A stretch of 64,000 nucleotides of DNA, from positions 310,001 to 374,000 of the forward strand of contig NZ_FZNP01000005.1 in assembly GCF_900188105.1 (NCBI RefSeq), in the 5' to 3' direction. The position numbers and the translations under genes are program-made. Of the stretch, positions 28,888 through 38,379 are shown piece after piece (position 1 is the stretch's first letter; each line of letters begins with the position of its first letter). The notes below the pieces were generated by a model, which was given only the letters and a program-made list of their open reading frames with translations, searched no databases and was not told the origin of the DNA. Source of the stretch: Actinomadura mexicana. GTDB lineage: Bacteria; Actinomycetota; Actinomycetes; Streptosporangiales; Streptosporangiaceae.

Positions 28888-31037
28888 GGCCGGGACGCGG
28901 GCTGCCGGCGGCGCTCGCGGTCGCCTCCGCGCTGGCGCTGACGGCGGGACTGACCGCGGCGTCCGCGCCCGGCGAGGCGCTGGCGGCGGCCGGGCGCTGC
29001 GGCGACCCGGCCCGGCGGCCGTGGTGCGACGCCGCACTGGCGCCCGACCGGCGGGCGGCTCTGCTGCTGCCGCGGATGACCGGCGACGAGAAGATCTCCA
29101 TGCTCGCGTCGGACGATCCGTTCGGCGGGCCGCTCGGCGGTTTCTTCGAGAACGCGCACGCCGACACCGCCGACGGGATCGACCGGCTCGGCATCCCGCC
29201 GGTCCGCATGGCCGACGGCCCCGCCGGCGTCCGGCAGGGCAGGGCGACGGCGCTGCCCGCGCCGATCGCGCTCGCGGCGGCCTTCGACCCGGAGGCGGCC
29301 CGGCTGTACGGCGGGACGGTCGCGTGGGAGGCCAGGCACCGGGGCAACGACCTGGTCTTCGGCCCGACCGTGGACGTCCTGCGCACGCCCCGCAACGGCC
29401 GGACGTTCGAGGGGTTCGGCGAGGACCCCTACCTGTCGGCGACCCTCGGCGTGCCGTGGATCCGGGGCGCGCAGGCGCAGGGCGTGATGACCTCGGTCAA
29501 GCACATGGCCGTCTACGCGCAGGAGACCGACCGGCTGTCGCTCGGCATGAACGTCGACCCGCGCACGCTCCGCGAGATCTACCTGCCGCCGTTCGAGGCC
29601 GCGGTGAAGGACGCGGGCGCCGCGACGGTGATGTGCGGGTTCGGCAGGCTGAACGGCCGGTGGGCCTGCCAGGACGGCGCCGTCCTCAACGGGATCCTGC
29701 GGTCGGAGTGGGGGTTCACGGGGTTCGTCCCGTCCGACCACACCGCCGTGCAGGACGCCGCCGGCGCCGCCGGCGGCGGGCTGGACATGGAACTGCCCTT
29801 CGGCATGAAGTACAACGCGCTCCTCCTGAAGCTGGCCGTCGCGCAGAACAAGGTCACGCAGGCCGACATCGACGCGCACGTCCGCAACATCCTGCGGACG
29901 ATGTTCAGGTTCGGGGTGTTCGACCGGCAGGCGTACCCCAACGACCTCAGCCGCGCCGACCGGACGGCGAGCCGGAACGCCGCCCGGGTCGTCGAGGAGG
30001 GCGGGATCACGCTGCTGAAGAACGACGGCGTCCTCCCGCTCCGGGCCCCGAGGTCGATCGCGCTGATCGGGCGGGCCGCGCGGCAGAGCCCGAGCGGCTT
30101 CGGCTCGGCGAAGGTCGTCCCGTTCGCGACCGTGAGCGCACAGGACGGCATCTCCCGCCGCGCGGGTTCCGGAACCGAGGTGACCTACCACGACGGCGAC
30201 GACCGCGGGGGCGCCGCCGCCGCGGCCCGCGCCGCCGACCTCGCCGTCGTGTTCGCGACCGACAGCCAAGGCGAGTTCTTCGACAAGTCCTGCCTGACAC
30301 TGCAATGCGGGGAGCCGCTCAGGGGCGACCAGGACGGGCTGATCTCCGAGGTCGCCAAGGCCAACCCCAACACGGTCGTCGTGCTGAACACGGGCGGGCC
30401 CGTCCTGACGCCCTGGGCCGGGCAGGTGCGGGGCATCGTCGAGGCCTGGTACCCGGGTCAGGAGGCAGGGGACGCCTTGGCCCGCGTCCTGTACGGGGAC
30501 GTGGACCCCGGCGGGCGGCTTCCCGTGACGTTCCCCGTCAACGAGAACGACGCGCCCGCGTCCGGGAACCCGGCGCAGTACCCCGGTCTCGACAAGACCA
30601 CCACGTTCTCCGAGGGCGTCATGGTCGGCTACCGGCATTACGACGCGAAGGGCATCGCGCCCCGGTTCCCGTTCGGACACGGCCTGTCCTACACGACGTT
30701 CGCCTACGGCGGACTGGTCGCGACCTCCAAGTCCGTGCAGGTGACCGTCACCAACACCGGGCGCCGCGCCGGGGTCGCCGTGCCGCAGCTGTACGTCGGG
30801 ATGCCGTCGCCGGGCGCGGAGGTCCCGCAACCGCCCAAGCAGCTCAAGGGGTACGCCAAGGTCGCCCTCGCGCCCGGGCGGAGCGCGAAGGTGACGTTCC
30901 CGCTGTCGTCGCGCTCGTTCGCCTACTGGAACGAGGAGGCGAAGGCGTGGAAGGTCGCCGCCGGCTGCTACAAGATCATGGTGGGCGAGTCGTCCCGGCG
31001 GATCGTCGGCACCGCGGCGCTCGGGACGTGCCGCTGA
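28884..31037 (+). CDS. Secreted glycoside hydrolase family 3 (beta-glucosidase type)
   Basis: A 717-residue exported enzyme. A signal peptide (LPAALAVASALALTAGLTAAS) ends near Ala-Leu-Ala-Ala. The GH3 N-terminal barrel holds RMADGPAGVRQGRATALPAP, VTSVKHMAVYAQETDR with the substrate Lys-His, and the nucleophile Asp in FVPSDHTAVQDA, where the usual Trp is His. The C-terminal sandwich starts at GGITLLKNDGVLPL, followed by a fibronectin-like domain (FPFGHGLSYTTFAY). Likely cuts beta-linked glucosides or xylosides outside the cell. GAGGAGGGG precedes the ATG, inside the upstream gene. Confidence 0.9.
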   Translation: MRPGRGLPAALAVASALALTAGLTAASAPGEALAAAGRCGDPARRPWCDAALAPDRRAALLLPRMTGDEKISMLASDDPFGGPLGGFFENAHADTADGIDRLGIPPVRMADGPAGVRQGRATALPAPIALAAAFDPEAARLYGGTVAWEARHRGNDLVFGPTVDVLRTPRNGRTFEGFGEDPYLSATLGVPWIRGAQAQGVMTSVKHMAVYAQETDRLSLGMNVDPRTLREIYLPPFEAAVKDAGAATVMCGFGRLNGRWACQDGAVLNGILRSEWGFTGFVPSDHTAVQDAAGAAGGGLDMELPFGMKYNALLLKLAVAQNKVTQADIDAHVRNILRTMFRFGVFDRQAYPNDLSRADRTASRNAARVVEEGGITLLKNDGVLPLRAPRSIALIGRAARQSPSGFGSAKVVPFATVSAQDGISRRAGSGTEVTYHDGDDRGGAAAAARAADLAVVFATDSQGEFFDKSCLTLQCGEPLRGDQDGLISEVAKANPNTVVVLNTGGPVLTPWAGQVRGIVEAWYPGQEAGDALARVLYGDVDPGGRLPVTFPVNENDAPASGNPAQYPGLDKTTTFSEGVMVGYRHYDAKGIAPRFPFGHGLSYTTFAYGGLVATSKSVQVTVTNTGRRAGVAVPQLYVGMPSPGAEVPQPPKQLKGYAKVALAPGRSAKVTFPLSSRSFAYWNEEAKAWKVAAGCYKIMVGESSRRIVGTAALGTCR

Positions 31038-31128
31038 CGGCGAAGATCGCGGTTCCCCTGCCCTGCGTCCCGATTACGCGGTACAAATGTGGAGATCTTC
31101 GTCCGCCCCCGCCGAGTCGGAGTCCCCA

Positions 31129-32217
31129 GTGCCGCACGACACCTCCCGCGGGAGGACGGATCCCCATCCCCCGCGTTCCCCTTCCGCCCGCCCCGGCCGC
31201 GCCGCCCGCGCCGGCCAGCCCCACGGCGCGCACACCGGCCGCCCGGCCAAGGCGCACCCGGGGCCGGGCCGAATCCAGGCCCGGCCCGCGCACGGCCGCG
31301 ACCACCGGTCCGGCACCCCGCTCGGCCCCGACGACCCGCGCGGCCTCGGCGGCTACACGCTGCTCGGGCGCCTCGGCGAGGGCGGCCAGGGCATCGTCTA
31401 CCTCGGCCGGGACGGCGACGGCGGGCTCGTCACCGTCAAGCTGCTGCGCGGCGGCGTGGCCGCCGGGCAGCGGGCGCGCAGCCGCTTCGCCAAGGAGGCC
31501 GACGCGGCCCTGCGGGTCTCCGGGCGGCACACCGCGCGCGTCCTGGACGCCGACATGACCGGCGACCGCCCCTACATCGTCAGCGAGTTCGTCGAGGGGC
31601 CCTCGCTCCAGCACGTCGTCGCCGACCGCGGCCCGCTCACCCCGCCGCGGCTCCGCAAGCTCGCGCTGCGGACCGCCGCCGCGCTGGCGGCCATCCACCG
31701 CGCCGGCATCGTGCACCGCGACTTCAAGCCCGGCAACGTGCTGCTCGGCCCGGACGGCGCCAAGGTCATCGACTTCGGCATCGCCCGCACCGCCGACGCG
31801 ACCCCGCTGACCACCGGCCCGGTCGGGACGCCCGCCTACATGGCGCCCGAGCAGATCGAGGACGAGCCGGTCGGGCCGCCCGCCGACGTGTTCGCGTGGG
31901 GCGCCGCGATGGTGTTCGCCGCGACGGGGCGCCCGCCGTTCGGCACCGGGCCGAGCGCGGCCGTCATGCGGCGCGTGACGTCCCGCAAGCCCGAACTCGG
32001 CGACATGCAGGGCCCGCTGCGCGAACTCGCGGCCCGCTGCCTGGACAAGAACCCCGCCGCACGCCCGACCGCGTCGCAGATCGTCCGGGCGCTGCGCGAG
32101 GGCCAGGCACCGGCGCCGAAGCCGCGCCCGACGCGGATCCCGCGCTACCGGTGGCGGATGATGGTCGCGCTCGGCGCCGTCGTGGCGGCCGGGTTCCTCC
32201 TCGGCGTCCTGACCTGA
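31129..32217 (+). CDS. Membrane-anchored Ser/Thr protein kinase
   Basis: A ~362-residue kinase. An Arg/Pro/Gly-rich N-terminal stretch of ~70 residues is followed by the kinase domain: GRLGEGGQGIVYLG, VTVKLL with the ATP-binding Lys, IVHRDFKPGNVLL, KVIDFGIART and GTPAYMAPEQ. A single membrane helix near the C terminus (MVALGAVVAAGFLLGVL) has no domain beyond it. I prefer the GTG at 31129 with GGAG six bases upstream; an ATG at 31087 overlaps the likely -10 element TACAAAT. Confidence 0.88.
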   Translation: MPHDTSRGRTDPHPPRSPSARPGRAARAGQPHGAHTGRPAKAHPGPGRIQARPAHGRDHRSGTPLGPDDPRGLGGYTLLGRLGEGGQGIVYLGRDGDGGLVTVKLLRGGVAAGQRARSRFAKEADAALRVSGRHTARVLDADMTGDRPYIVSEFVEGPSLQHVVADRGPLTPPRLRKLALRTAAALAAIHRAGIVHRDFKPGNVLLGPDGAKVIDFGIARTADATPLTTGPVGTPAYMAPEQIEDEPVGPPADVFAWGAAMVFAATGRPPFGTGPSAAVMRRVTSRKPELGDMQGPLRELAARCLDKNPAARPTASQIVRALREGQAPAPKPRPTRIPRYRWRMMVALGAVVAAGFLLGVLT

Positions 32218-32230
32218 TCCGGACGGCCGC

Positions 32231-32389
32231 TCACCAGTGCGGGGGGCGGTCCTCCAGCAGGCGCGCGTCGTCGTCGCCGGTGCGCCACTCGCCCCACCCG
32301 GCGTCGGTGTCGTCGGACGTCTGGTCCGGCAGGACGTCGAGGTCGTCGTCCAGGTCGACCGTGCGGTCGTCGTCGGGTCCCACGCTCAT
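32231..32389 (-). CDS. Small acidic conserved protein ending in RPPHW
   Basis: A 52-residue strongly acidic protein (SVGPDDDRTVDLDDDLDVLP...DDDARLLEDRPPHW). Short acidic proteins with an ARLL-x-D-x-PPHW/H end recur in actinobacteria and are normally labelled hypothetical. It is convergent with the kinase gene (13-base gap) and lies downstream of thiE on the same strand. An ATG three codons earlier (32398) is possible. No function assigned. Confidence 0.6.
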   Translation of the reverse strand: MSVGPDDDRTVDLDDDLDVLPDQTSDDTDAGWGEWRTGDDDARLLEDRPPHW

Positions 32390-32450
32390 GATCCCCATTG
32401 TCCGCGATGGGGCCGCGGCCCGCACCGTGATCCGCGTCAAACCGGGCCGA

Positions 32451-33137
32451 TCAGACCGTGCCGGGCGGCCGGGCGGCCAGCCGGCGTGCGAACTGCGCCG
32501 CGGCGGCGCCCGGGTCGTCGGCCTCGGTGATCGCCCGGACCACCACGACGCGCTCCGCGCCCGCGGCGAGGACCTCGTCCACGGTGCCGAGGTCGATGCC
32601 GCCGATCGCGAACCAGGGACGCGCGACGCGCTGCGCCGCGACGTACTCCAGCAGCTTCGGGCCGGGGGCGGGGCGGCCGGGCTTGGTCGGCGTGGGCCAC
32701 ACCGGGCCCGCGCAGAAGTAGTCGGCACCGGGCTCGGCGGCCGCCGCCGACGCCTGCTCGCCGGAGTGCGTCGACCGGCCGATCAGCATGTCGCCGCCGA
32801 CGATCTCGCGGGCGGCGGGCACCGGCAGGTCGTCCTGGCCGAGGTGCAGCACGTCGGCGCCCACCGCGTGCGCGACGTCGGCCCGGTCGTTGACGGCCAG
32901 CAGCGCCCCGTGCCGCTCGCACGCCGCCCGGAACACCTCCAGGTAGGCCGTCTCCTGCCGTGCCTCCAGCCCCTTCTGGCGGAGCTGGACGATGTCGACG
33001 CCGCCCGCGAGCACGGCGTCGAGGAAGGCTGGCAGGTCCCCCTGGCGCTCCCGGGCGTCCGTGCAGAGGTAGAGGCGGGCGCGGCTCAGCCGGGCGCGCA
33101 GCGCGACGGCGCGCTCGGTGGGGAGGTGCCTGGACAC
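32451..33137 (-). CDS. thiE: Thiamine-phosphate synthase
   Basis: Joins the pyrimidine and thiazole moieties of thiamine. The 228-residue TIM barrel has DIVQLRQKGLEARQE, LLAVNDRADVAHAVGADVLHLGQDDLP, GRSTHSGEQ and AGPVWPTPTKPGRPAPG, all substrate-binding loops of ThiE, and the final GGIDLGTVDEVLAAGAERVVVVRAI. GTG start at 33137. It is on the opposite strand to thiOSG two kilobases away, so it is not part of the riboswitch-controlled unit. Confidence 0.95.
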   Translation of the reverse strand: MSRHLPTERAVALRARLSRARLYLCTDARERQGDLPAFLDAVLAGGVDIVQLRQKGLEARQETAYLEVFRAACERHGALLAVNDRADVAHAVGADVLHLGQDDLPVPAAREIVGGDMLIGRSTHSGEQASAAAAEPGADYFCAGPVWPTPTKPGRPAPGPKLLEYVAAQRVARPWFAIGGIDLGTVDEVLAAGAERVVVVRAITEADDPGAAAAQFARRLAARPPGTV

Positions 33138-33245
33138 GGCCGGGGAACGTCCTTTCCACAGATGACCACGGGGTCGCGCGCGCGGTGACCCGCCGCGCGC
33201 GACCCCGCGATCGTGTCACGTGCGTCGTGCGCCGCCGGCGGCGGC

Positions 33246-33629
33246 CTAGAAGGCGAGCGCCTGGGCGCGGCGGCGGACCTCGGTGCCCCGGTTCTCGGTG
33301 AGCGCGTCCACCGGCGTTCCCGGCAGGGTGTCGTCGGCCGTGAACAGCCACCGGATCGTCTCGGAGTCGTCGAACCCGGCGTCCGACAGGAGGGTGAGCG
33401 TGCCGGGAAGACCCTTGATGACCTGGCCGTCCTTGATGAAGGCCGCGGGCACCATCGGCTCCCCGCCGCGGCGCACCGCGAGGATGCGGTGCTCGTGGAT
33501 GAGCTGCTTGATCCGGTTGGGCTTGATCCCGAGTCTGTCGGCGGCCTCCCGGAGGGTGAGCCACTCGCCGGCCAGGGCGTCGGTGCGGGGGTCCAGTGCG
33601 CTGTCAACGGTTGCGTGCATCTGCGTCAC
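33246..33629 (-). CDS. Rv2175c-like DNA-binding protein
   Basis: A 127-residue winged-helix protein matching the Rv2175c family: EWLTLREAADRLGIKPNRIKQLIHEHRILAVRRGGEPMVPAAFI, then GLPGTLTLLSDAGFDDSETIRWLFTADDTLPGTP. In Mycobacterium tuberculosis the homologue sits next to PknL and loses DNA binding when phosphorylated by it. Here a PASTA kinase and a second kinase flank it within 5 kb. Start is the GTG at 33629 or the ATG three codons later. Confidence 0.88.
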   Translation of the reverse strand: MTQMHATVDSALDPRTDALAGEWLTLREAADRLGIKPNRIKQLIHEHRILAVRRGGEPMVPAAFIKDGQVIKGLPGTLTLLSDAGFDDSETIRWLFTADDTLPGTPVDALTENRGTEVRRRAQALAF

Positions 33630-33678
33630 GCCCCCTTGCTACCACGCCTTCGGAAGAATCAAACCCGCTGCGCAGCCG

Positions 33679-34914
33679 TTACGTCCCCGACGATCGCTCT
33701 GCGCGAACAGCCTGCCGGACGGGCACGTCCGGATCGGCGATCGCCTCCGGATCCACCGGCGTCCCGGCGGCGATCACGCGCCTCGCCTGCACCAGGTCGC
33801 GGGGCCGGCCGACGGTGAGGATCGCGTCGAGGCGGTCGCCGGTCAGCCACGCCACCGCCCATCCGGGGTCGGACGGGTCGCCCCTGCGCACGAGCCGCTC
33901 GGACGCCGAGTGGTCGCCCGCGTACTGGACCATGCGCCCGAACTGCTCCGACCAGAAGTACGGGGCGGCGTCGTACACGGCTTCCCGACCGAGGAGGGTC
34001 GCGGCGGCGACCTCGGGGGCGTTCAGCGCGGCGTCCCAGTGCTCGACGAGGAGCCGGCGCCCGTAGCGGTGCGACCACCAGGCGGCGCAGTCGCCGACCG
34101 CCACGACGTCCGGGCGCAGCGCTCCGGCGTCCTCCTCGCCCATGTAGGTCCGGAACGAGCCGTCGGTGACGACGCCGCGTTCCAGCAGCAGCCCGGAGCC
34201 CTCCAGCCACGACAGGACCGGCCGCACGCCGACGCCGACGACCACCTCGTCGGCGTCGACGCGACCGCCCCCGGCGAGGGCGAGGCCGCCGTCGCGCACC
34301 TCCGCGACCTTGACCCCGGTCCGCAGCTCGACGCCGGCCTCGGCGTACCAGGGGGCGGTGAGCGCGCCGACCTGCGGCCCGATCGCGCCCGCCAGCGGGG
34401 TGTCGGCCGCCTCCACGACGGTGACCGCGCAGCCCCGGCGGGCAGCGGTGGTGGCGACCTCGGCGCCGATCCAGCCCGCGCCGACGATCACGATCCGGGC
34501 GCCCGCGATGAGCCGGGCGCGCAGCTCGCGGGCCTCGTCGATCGTGCGCAGCACGTGCTGGCGCCCCTCCCCCGGCAGCGTGATCGGGGCGGCGCCGGTC
34601 GCGATCACGAGCCCGTCGAAGGGCAGGTCGCCCGCCGTGGACGTCACCGTTCCGCCGCGTCCGGGCTCGTCCAGCCGCAGGCCGGTGGCGCGCTCGCCGA
34701 GCAGCAGCTCGCAGCGCAGCGCGTCCCAGTCGGCGTCGACGGTCGTGTCGTCGGACTCGCCCGCGAGGACGGCCTTCGACAGCGGCGGCCGGTCGTAGGG
34801 CCGGTGCCGCTCCGCCGACACGAGGGTCAGCGCGCCCTCGTACCCCTTGCTCCGCAGGGCTTCCGCGGCGCGCACGCCGGCCAGCCCGCCACCCACGACG
34901 ATGACCCTCTCCAT
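33679..34914 (-). CDS. NAD(P)/FAD-dependent oxidoreductase, ferredoxin-reductase type
   Basis: A 411-residue flavoprotein. FAD site ERVIVVGGGLAGVRAAEALR, the family motif RPYDRPPLSKAVLAG, the NAD site IVIVGAGWIGAEVATTAARRG, and DVVAVGDCAAWWS before the C-terminal reductase domain. These place it with rhodocoxin/putidaredoxin reductases that feed cytochromes P450 or dioxygenases. No ferredoxin or P450 gene is in the window, so its partner is unknown. ATG at 34914; divergent from the TPP riboswitch. Confidence 0.88.
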   Translation of the reverse strand: MERVIVVGGGLAGVRAAEALRSKGYEGALTLVSAERHRPYDRPPLSKAVLAGESDDTTVDADWDALRCELLLGERATGLRLDEPGRGGTVTSTAGDLPFDGLVIATGAAPITLPGEGRQHVLRTIDEARELRARLIAGARIVIVGAGWIGAEVATTAARRGCAVTVVEAADTPLAGAIGPQVGALTAPWYAEAGVELRTGVKVAEVRDGGLALAGGGRVDADEVVVGVGVRPVLSWLEGSGLLLERGVVTDGSFRTYMGEEDAGALRPDVVAVGDCAAWWSHRYGRRLLVEHWDAALNAPEVAAATLLGREAVYDAAPYFWSEQFGRMVQYAGDHSASERLVRRGDPSDPGWAVAWLTGDRLDAILTVGRPRDLVQARRVIAAGTPVDPEAIADPDVPVRQAVRAERSSGT

Positions 34915-35011
34915 GGAGGTCACCCTAACGGGCGGCGATCTGGGGATGGACAGGTGTCCAGGCAGTTGCCCGGTTCGCCGAGGTCGTAAGGTGGGGGCAG
35001 CAGAACAGCAC

Positions 35012-35104
35012 AGAGCGCGGGAGTCCGGTGCGACCGGGCTGAGAGGGCGGCTGAACGGGCCGCCGACCGCCACGACCTGATCCGGATCATGCCGGCGAAG
35101 GGAG
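35012..35104 (+). promoter_or_regulatory. TPP riboswitch (THI element)
   Basis: The core elements are in order: GCGGGAGTCCGGTG (P1/P2 side), CTGAGAGGG, and the signature CCTGATCCGGATCATGCCGGCGAAGGGA split over 35075-35103. The final AAGGGAG doubles as the thiO Shine-Dalgarno six bases before its ATG, so thiamine pyrophosphate binding should block translation of thiO-thiS-thiG. Confidence 0.95.
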
Positions 35105-35109
35105 CGCGC

Positions 35110-36237
35110 ATGCAGATCGTCATCATCGGCGCCGGGGTGATCGGCCTGGCCACCGCCTGGCGCACCGCCGCCGGCGGCGCCGCCGTCACCCTCGTCGATC
35201 CCGCGCCCGCGTCGGGGGCCTCCTCCGTGGCGGCGGGCATGCTCACCCCGGTCAGCGAGCTGACCTACGGCGAGGAGCCGCTGCTGCGGCTCGGCCTCGC
35301 CTCCCGCGACCGGTACGGCGCCTTCGTCGCCGAACTGGAGGAGCTGACCGGCCTGGAGACCGGCTACCGCACCGACGGGATCATCGAGGTCGCGTTCGAC
35401 TCCGACGACCTGCGGCACCTGGACGACCTGCGCCGCTTCCAGGAGGATCTGGGCATCCCCGCCGAGGCGCTCACCGGCCGCGAGTGCCGGCGGCTGGAGC
35501 CGATGCTCGCGCCCGGCGTGCGCGGCGGCCTGCTCGCCCCCGAGGACGGCTCGGTCGACCCCCGCCGGCTCACCCCGGCGCTGCTGGCGGCGTGCGACCG
35601 GCTGGGGGTCCGGCTCGTCCGGCGGCGGGCCGAGCGCGTCGTCGTCGAGGACGACGCCGCCGCCGGCGTGGGCCTGGACGACGGCACCGTGATCCGCGCG
35701 GACCGGGTGCTGCTGGCCGCCGGGCCGTGGTCGGGCGACATCGGCGGCCTGCCTCCCGGGACCGTTCCACCGGTCCGCCCGGTCAAGGGCCAGGTGATCC
35801 GGCTGCGCACCCGCGCGCCGTTCCTGCGGCGGTCGACCCGCGGCCTCGTGCGGGGGTCGTCGGTCTACCTGGTGCCGCGCGCGGACGGGGAGATCGTCCT
35901 CGGCGCCACGCAGGAGGAGCTGGGGTTCGACACGCGCGTCACCGCCGGCGGGCTGTGGGAGCTGCTGCGCGACGCCCGCGAGCTGCTGCCCGGCATCACC
36001 GAGCTGGAGTTCGCCGAGGTCACCGCCGGGCTGCGGCCCGGCTCCCCCGACAACGCGCCCGTGATGGGCCCGACCGCGCTGCCCGGGCTGCTCGTGGGCA
36101 CCGGGCACTTCCGCAACGGCATCCTGCTCACGCCGGTGAGCGCCGACATCCTGTCCGCGATGCTGCTGGACGGGCCCGTCCCCGAGGTCGCCGGGCCGTT
36201 CGCCCCCGACCGCTTCTCCCCCGAGGTGAGCGCATGA
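35110..36237 (+). CDS. thiO: Glycine oxidase ThiO
   Basis: Oxidises glycine to iminoglycine, a thiazole precursor. The 375-residue FAD enzyme begins QIVIIGAGVIGLATAWRTA, and has SSVAAGMLTPVSE, and the C-terminal VTAGLRPGSPDNAPVMGPT with GTGHFRNGILLTP typical of ThiO. ATG at 35110, directly after the riboswitch. The stop overlaps thiS (ATGA). Confidence 0.95.
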   Translation: MQIVIIGAGVIGLATAWRTAAGGAAVTLVDPAPASGASSVAAGMLTPVSELTYGEEPLLRLGLASRDRYGAFVAELEELTGLETGYRTDGIIEVAFDSDDLRHLDDLRRFQEDLGIPAEALTGRECRRLEPMLAPGVRGGLLAPEDGSVDPRRLTPALLAACDRLGVRLVRRRAERVVVEDDAAAGVGLDDGTVIRADRVLLAAGPWSGDIGGLPPGTVPPVRPVKGQVIRLRTRAPFLRRSTRGLVRGSSVYLVPRADGEIVLGATQEELGFDTRVTAGGLWELLRDARELLPGITELEFAEVTAGLRPGSPDNAPVMGPTALPGLLVGTGHFRNGILLTPVSADILSAMLLDGPVPEVAGPFAPDRFSPEVSA

Positions 36238-36434
36238 AGGTGATCGTCAACGGTGAGCCCCGCGAGCTGCCCGACGGCGCGAGCGTGGCCGAGGTCGTCG
36301 CGTCCGTCACGGCCGCCGCGACGGGCGTGGCGGCGGCGCTGAACGACGAGGTCGTCCGGCGCGCGGAGTGGGAGGCCACGCCCCTGCGGGACGCCGACCG
36401 CATCGAAGTGCTGACCGCGGTCCAGGGAGGTTGA
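36234..36434 (+). CDS. thiS: Sulfur carrier protein ThiS
   Basis: A 66-residue ubiquitin-like protein that carries sulfur as a C-terminal thiocarboxylate for thiazole formation. It starts KVIVNGEPRELPDGASVAEVV and ends AVQGG, with the required Gly-Gly. Start overlaps the thiO stop; thiG starts two bases after its stop. No thiF gene is in this window. Confidence 0.95.
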   Translation: MKVIVNGEPRELPDGASVAEVVASVTAAATGVAAALNDEVVRRAEWEATPLRDADRIEVLTAVQGG

Positions 36435-36436
36435 GG

Positions 36437-37234
36437 ATGAACACCGGAAAAGTGGACTCCGAAGGCATGGACGGGCTGGTCATCGCGGGCGAGGAGCTCG
36501 GCTCGCGGCTGATCATGGGAACGGGCGGCGCGCCGAGCATGACGGTGCTGCGCGAGGCGCTGACCGCGTCCGGGACCGGGCTCACCACGGTCGCGATGCG
36601 CAGGGTGGACCCGACCGCGCGCGGCTCGGTGCTGGACCTGCTGACCGAGTGCGGCATCCGGGTGCTGCCGAACACCGCCGGCTGCTTCACCGCGGGCGAG
36701 GCCGTCCTGACCGCCAAGCTCGCCCGGGAGGCGCTCGGGACGAACTGGGTCAAGCTAGAGGTGATCGCCGACGAGCGCACGTTGCTGCCCGACCCGATCG
36801 AGCTGGTCGAGGCCGCCGAGCAGCTCGTCGACGACGGGTTCGTCGTCCTGCCCTACACCAGCGACGACCCGGTCCTGGCGCACCGGCTGGAGCAGATCGG
36901 CTGCGCGGCCGTGATGCCGCTCGGCTCCCCGATCGGGTCGGGCCTCGGCATCCGCAACCCGCACAACATCGAGCTGATCGTCGAGCGCGCGACCGTCCCG
37001 GTGATCCTGGACGCGGGGCTCGGCACGGCGTCCGACGCGGCGCTGGCCATGGAGCTCGGCTGCGACGCCGTGCTCCTCGCGACCGCCGTCACCCGCGCGC
37101 AGTCCCCGGCGCGGATGGCCGCCGCGATGCGGCACGCGGTGGAGGGCGGACGGCTCGCGCGGCTCGCCGGGCGCATCCCCAAGCGCCGCTACGCCCAGGC
37201 GTCCTCCCCGTTCGACGGGCTCGCGACGTCGTAG
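36437..37234 (+). CDS. thiG: Thiazole synthase ThiG
   Basis: Builds the thiazole phosphate of thiamine from deoxyxylulose phosphate, ThiS thiocarboxylate and iminoglycine. The 265-residue barrel has SRLIMGTGGAPSM, PNTAGCFTAGEAVLTAKLARE, the Schiff-base Lys in NWVKLEVIADE, and PLGSPIGSGLGIRNP. GGAGG precedes the ATG at 36437, inside the end of thiS. Last gene of the riboswitch unit. Confidence 0.96.
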   Translation: MNTGKVDSEGMDGLVIAGEELGSRLIMGTGGAPSMTVLREALTASGTGLTTVAMRRVDPTARGSVLDLLTECGIRVLPNTAGCFTAGEAVLTAKLAREALGTNWVKLEVIADERTLLPDPIELVEAAEQLVDDGFVVLPYTSDDPVLAHRLEQIGCAAVMPLGSPIGSGLGIRNPHNIELIVERATVPVILDAGLGTASDAALAMELGCDAVLLATAVTRAQSPARMAAAMRHAVEGGRLARLAGRIPKRRYAQASSPFDGLATS

Positions 37235-37371
37235 CGATGCTAAAGCCCCACATGTAGAAATATTCGCTGGACCTGAAAAGTCGCGCGCCACCAGACTGGG
37301 CGCATACCGGGGCGCAACCCCACAGATCGCTTCGGTGTTGATGGAAGCGTCCCCTCCCTAAGGTGCGTGAC

Positions 37372-38343
37372 ATGCAGAAGGACAGCGGCGCGCGCGCGAA
37401 CAAGCTCGCGGTGGCGGCGGCGACGGTCACGGTGGTCTTCTGGGCCTCGGCCTTCGTCGCCATCCGCAGCGCGGGCGCCGAGTACAGCCCCGGCGCCCTC
37501 GCCCTCGGCCGCCTCCTGTCCGGAACGGTCGTGCTGGGGGCGCTCTGGCTCGTGCGCGGCGAGGGACTGCCGCCCAGGGCCGCCTGGCCCGGCATCGTCA
37601 CCGCAGGCGTCCTGTGGTTCGGCGCCTACATGGTCGTACTGAACTGGGGCGAGCAGCTGGTGGACGCGGGCACCGCCGCCCTCGTCGTCAACATCGGGCC
37701 GATCCTCATCGCGCTCCTCGGCGGCTGGCTGCTGAAGGAGGGCCTGTCGTCCCGGCTGGTGCTCGGCATGGCCGTGTCGTTCGCCGGCGCCGCCGTCGTC
37801 GGGCTGTCGATGTCGGGCGACGGCCGCTCGTCCGTCGGCGGGGTGCTGCTCTGCCTGGCCGCCGCCGTCACCTACGCGGCGGGCGTCGTCGCCCAGAAGC
37901 CGGCCCTGAGGCACGCGTCGGCGCTGCAGTTCACCACGTTCGCCTGCGCGATCGGCACGGTCGCCTGCCTGCCGTTCTCCGGGCAGCTCGTCTCGGAGGC
38001 CGCGAAGGCCCCCGCGGGCGCCACCCTCAACGTGGTCTACCTGGGCGTCTTCCCGACCGCGGTCGCCTTCACGACCTGGGGATACGCCCTCGCCCGCACG
38101 ACCGCCGGGAAGATGGGCGCCACCACCTACGCCGCGCCCGCCCTCGTCGTCGGGATGTCGTGGCTGTTCCTCGACGAGGTGCCCGGCCTGGTCACCCTCG
38201 GCGGCGGGCTGCTGTGCCTCGCCGGCGTGGCCGTCTCCCGCAGCACGCGGACGCTGCGCCGCCGCGTCCCGCCCGTCACTCCCGAACCGGGCGCCCCGGA
38301 GGCGTCACCCTCCGGGCTCATCGATGCTCATACTCGCGACTGA
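37372..38343 (+). CDS. EamA/DMT-family transporter
   Basis: A 323-residue membrane protein with ten helices and two EamA repeats. Repeat 1 begins VVFWASAFVAIRSAGAEYSPGALALGRLL; repeat 2 begins GGVLLCLAAAVTYAAGVVAQKPAL. Family members export amino acids or other metabolites; the substrate is unknown. AAGGTG lies upstream of the ATG at 37372; a GTG three codons earlier is possible. Separated by 137 bases from thiG. Confidence 0.85.
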   Translation: MQKDSGARANKLAVAAATVTVVFWASAFVAIRSAGAEYSPGALALGRLLSGTVVLGALWLVRGEGLPPRAAWPGIVTAGVLWFGAYMVVLNWGEQLVDAGTAALVVNIGPILIALLGGWLLKEGLSSRLVLGMAVSFAGAAVVGLSMSGDGRSSVGGVLLCLAAAVTYAAGVVAQKPALRHASALQFTTFACAIGTVACLPFSGQLVSEAAKAPAGATLNVVYLGVFPTAVAFTTWGYALARTTAGKMGATTYAAPALVVGMSWLFLDEVPGLVTLGGGLLCLAGVAVSRSTRTLRRRVPPVTPEPGAPEASPSGLIDAHTRD

Positions 38344-38379
38344 TGAGATCCATGCGGATTCGCCCGTAAACTCGCACCG

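Noticed and set aside
25525..29037. A 1170-codon minus-strand frame
   Set aside because: It runs antisense through the acetyltransferase, polyprenyl synthase and CMD genes and out of frame through metF; no protein family is recognisable.
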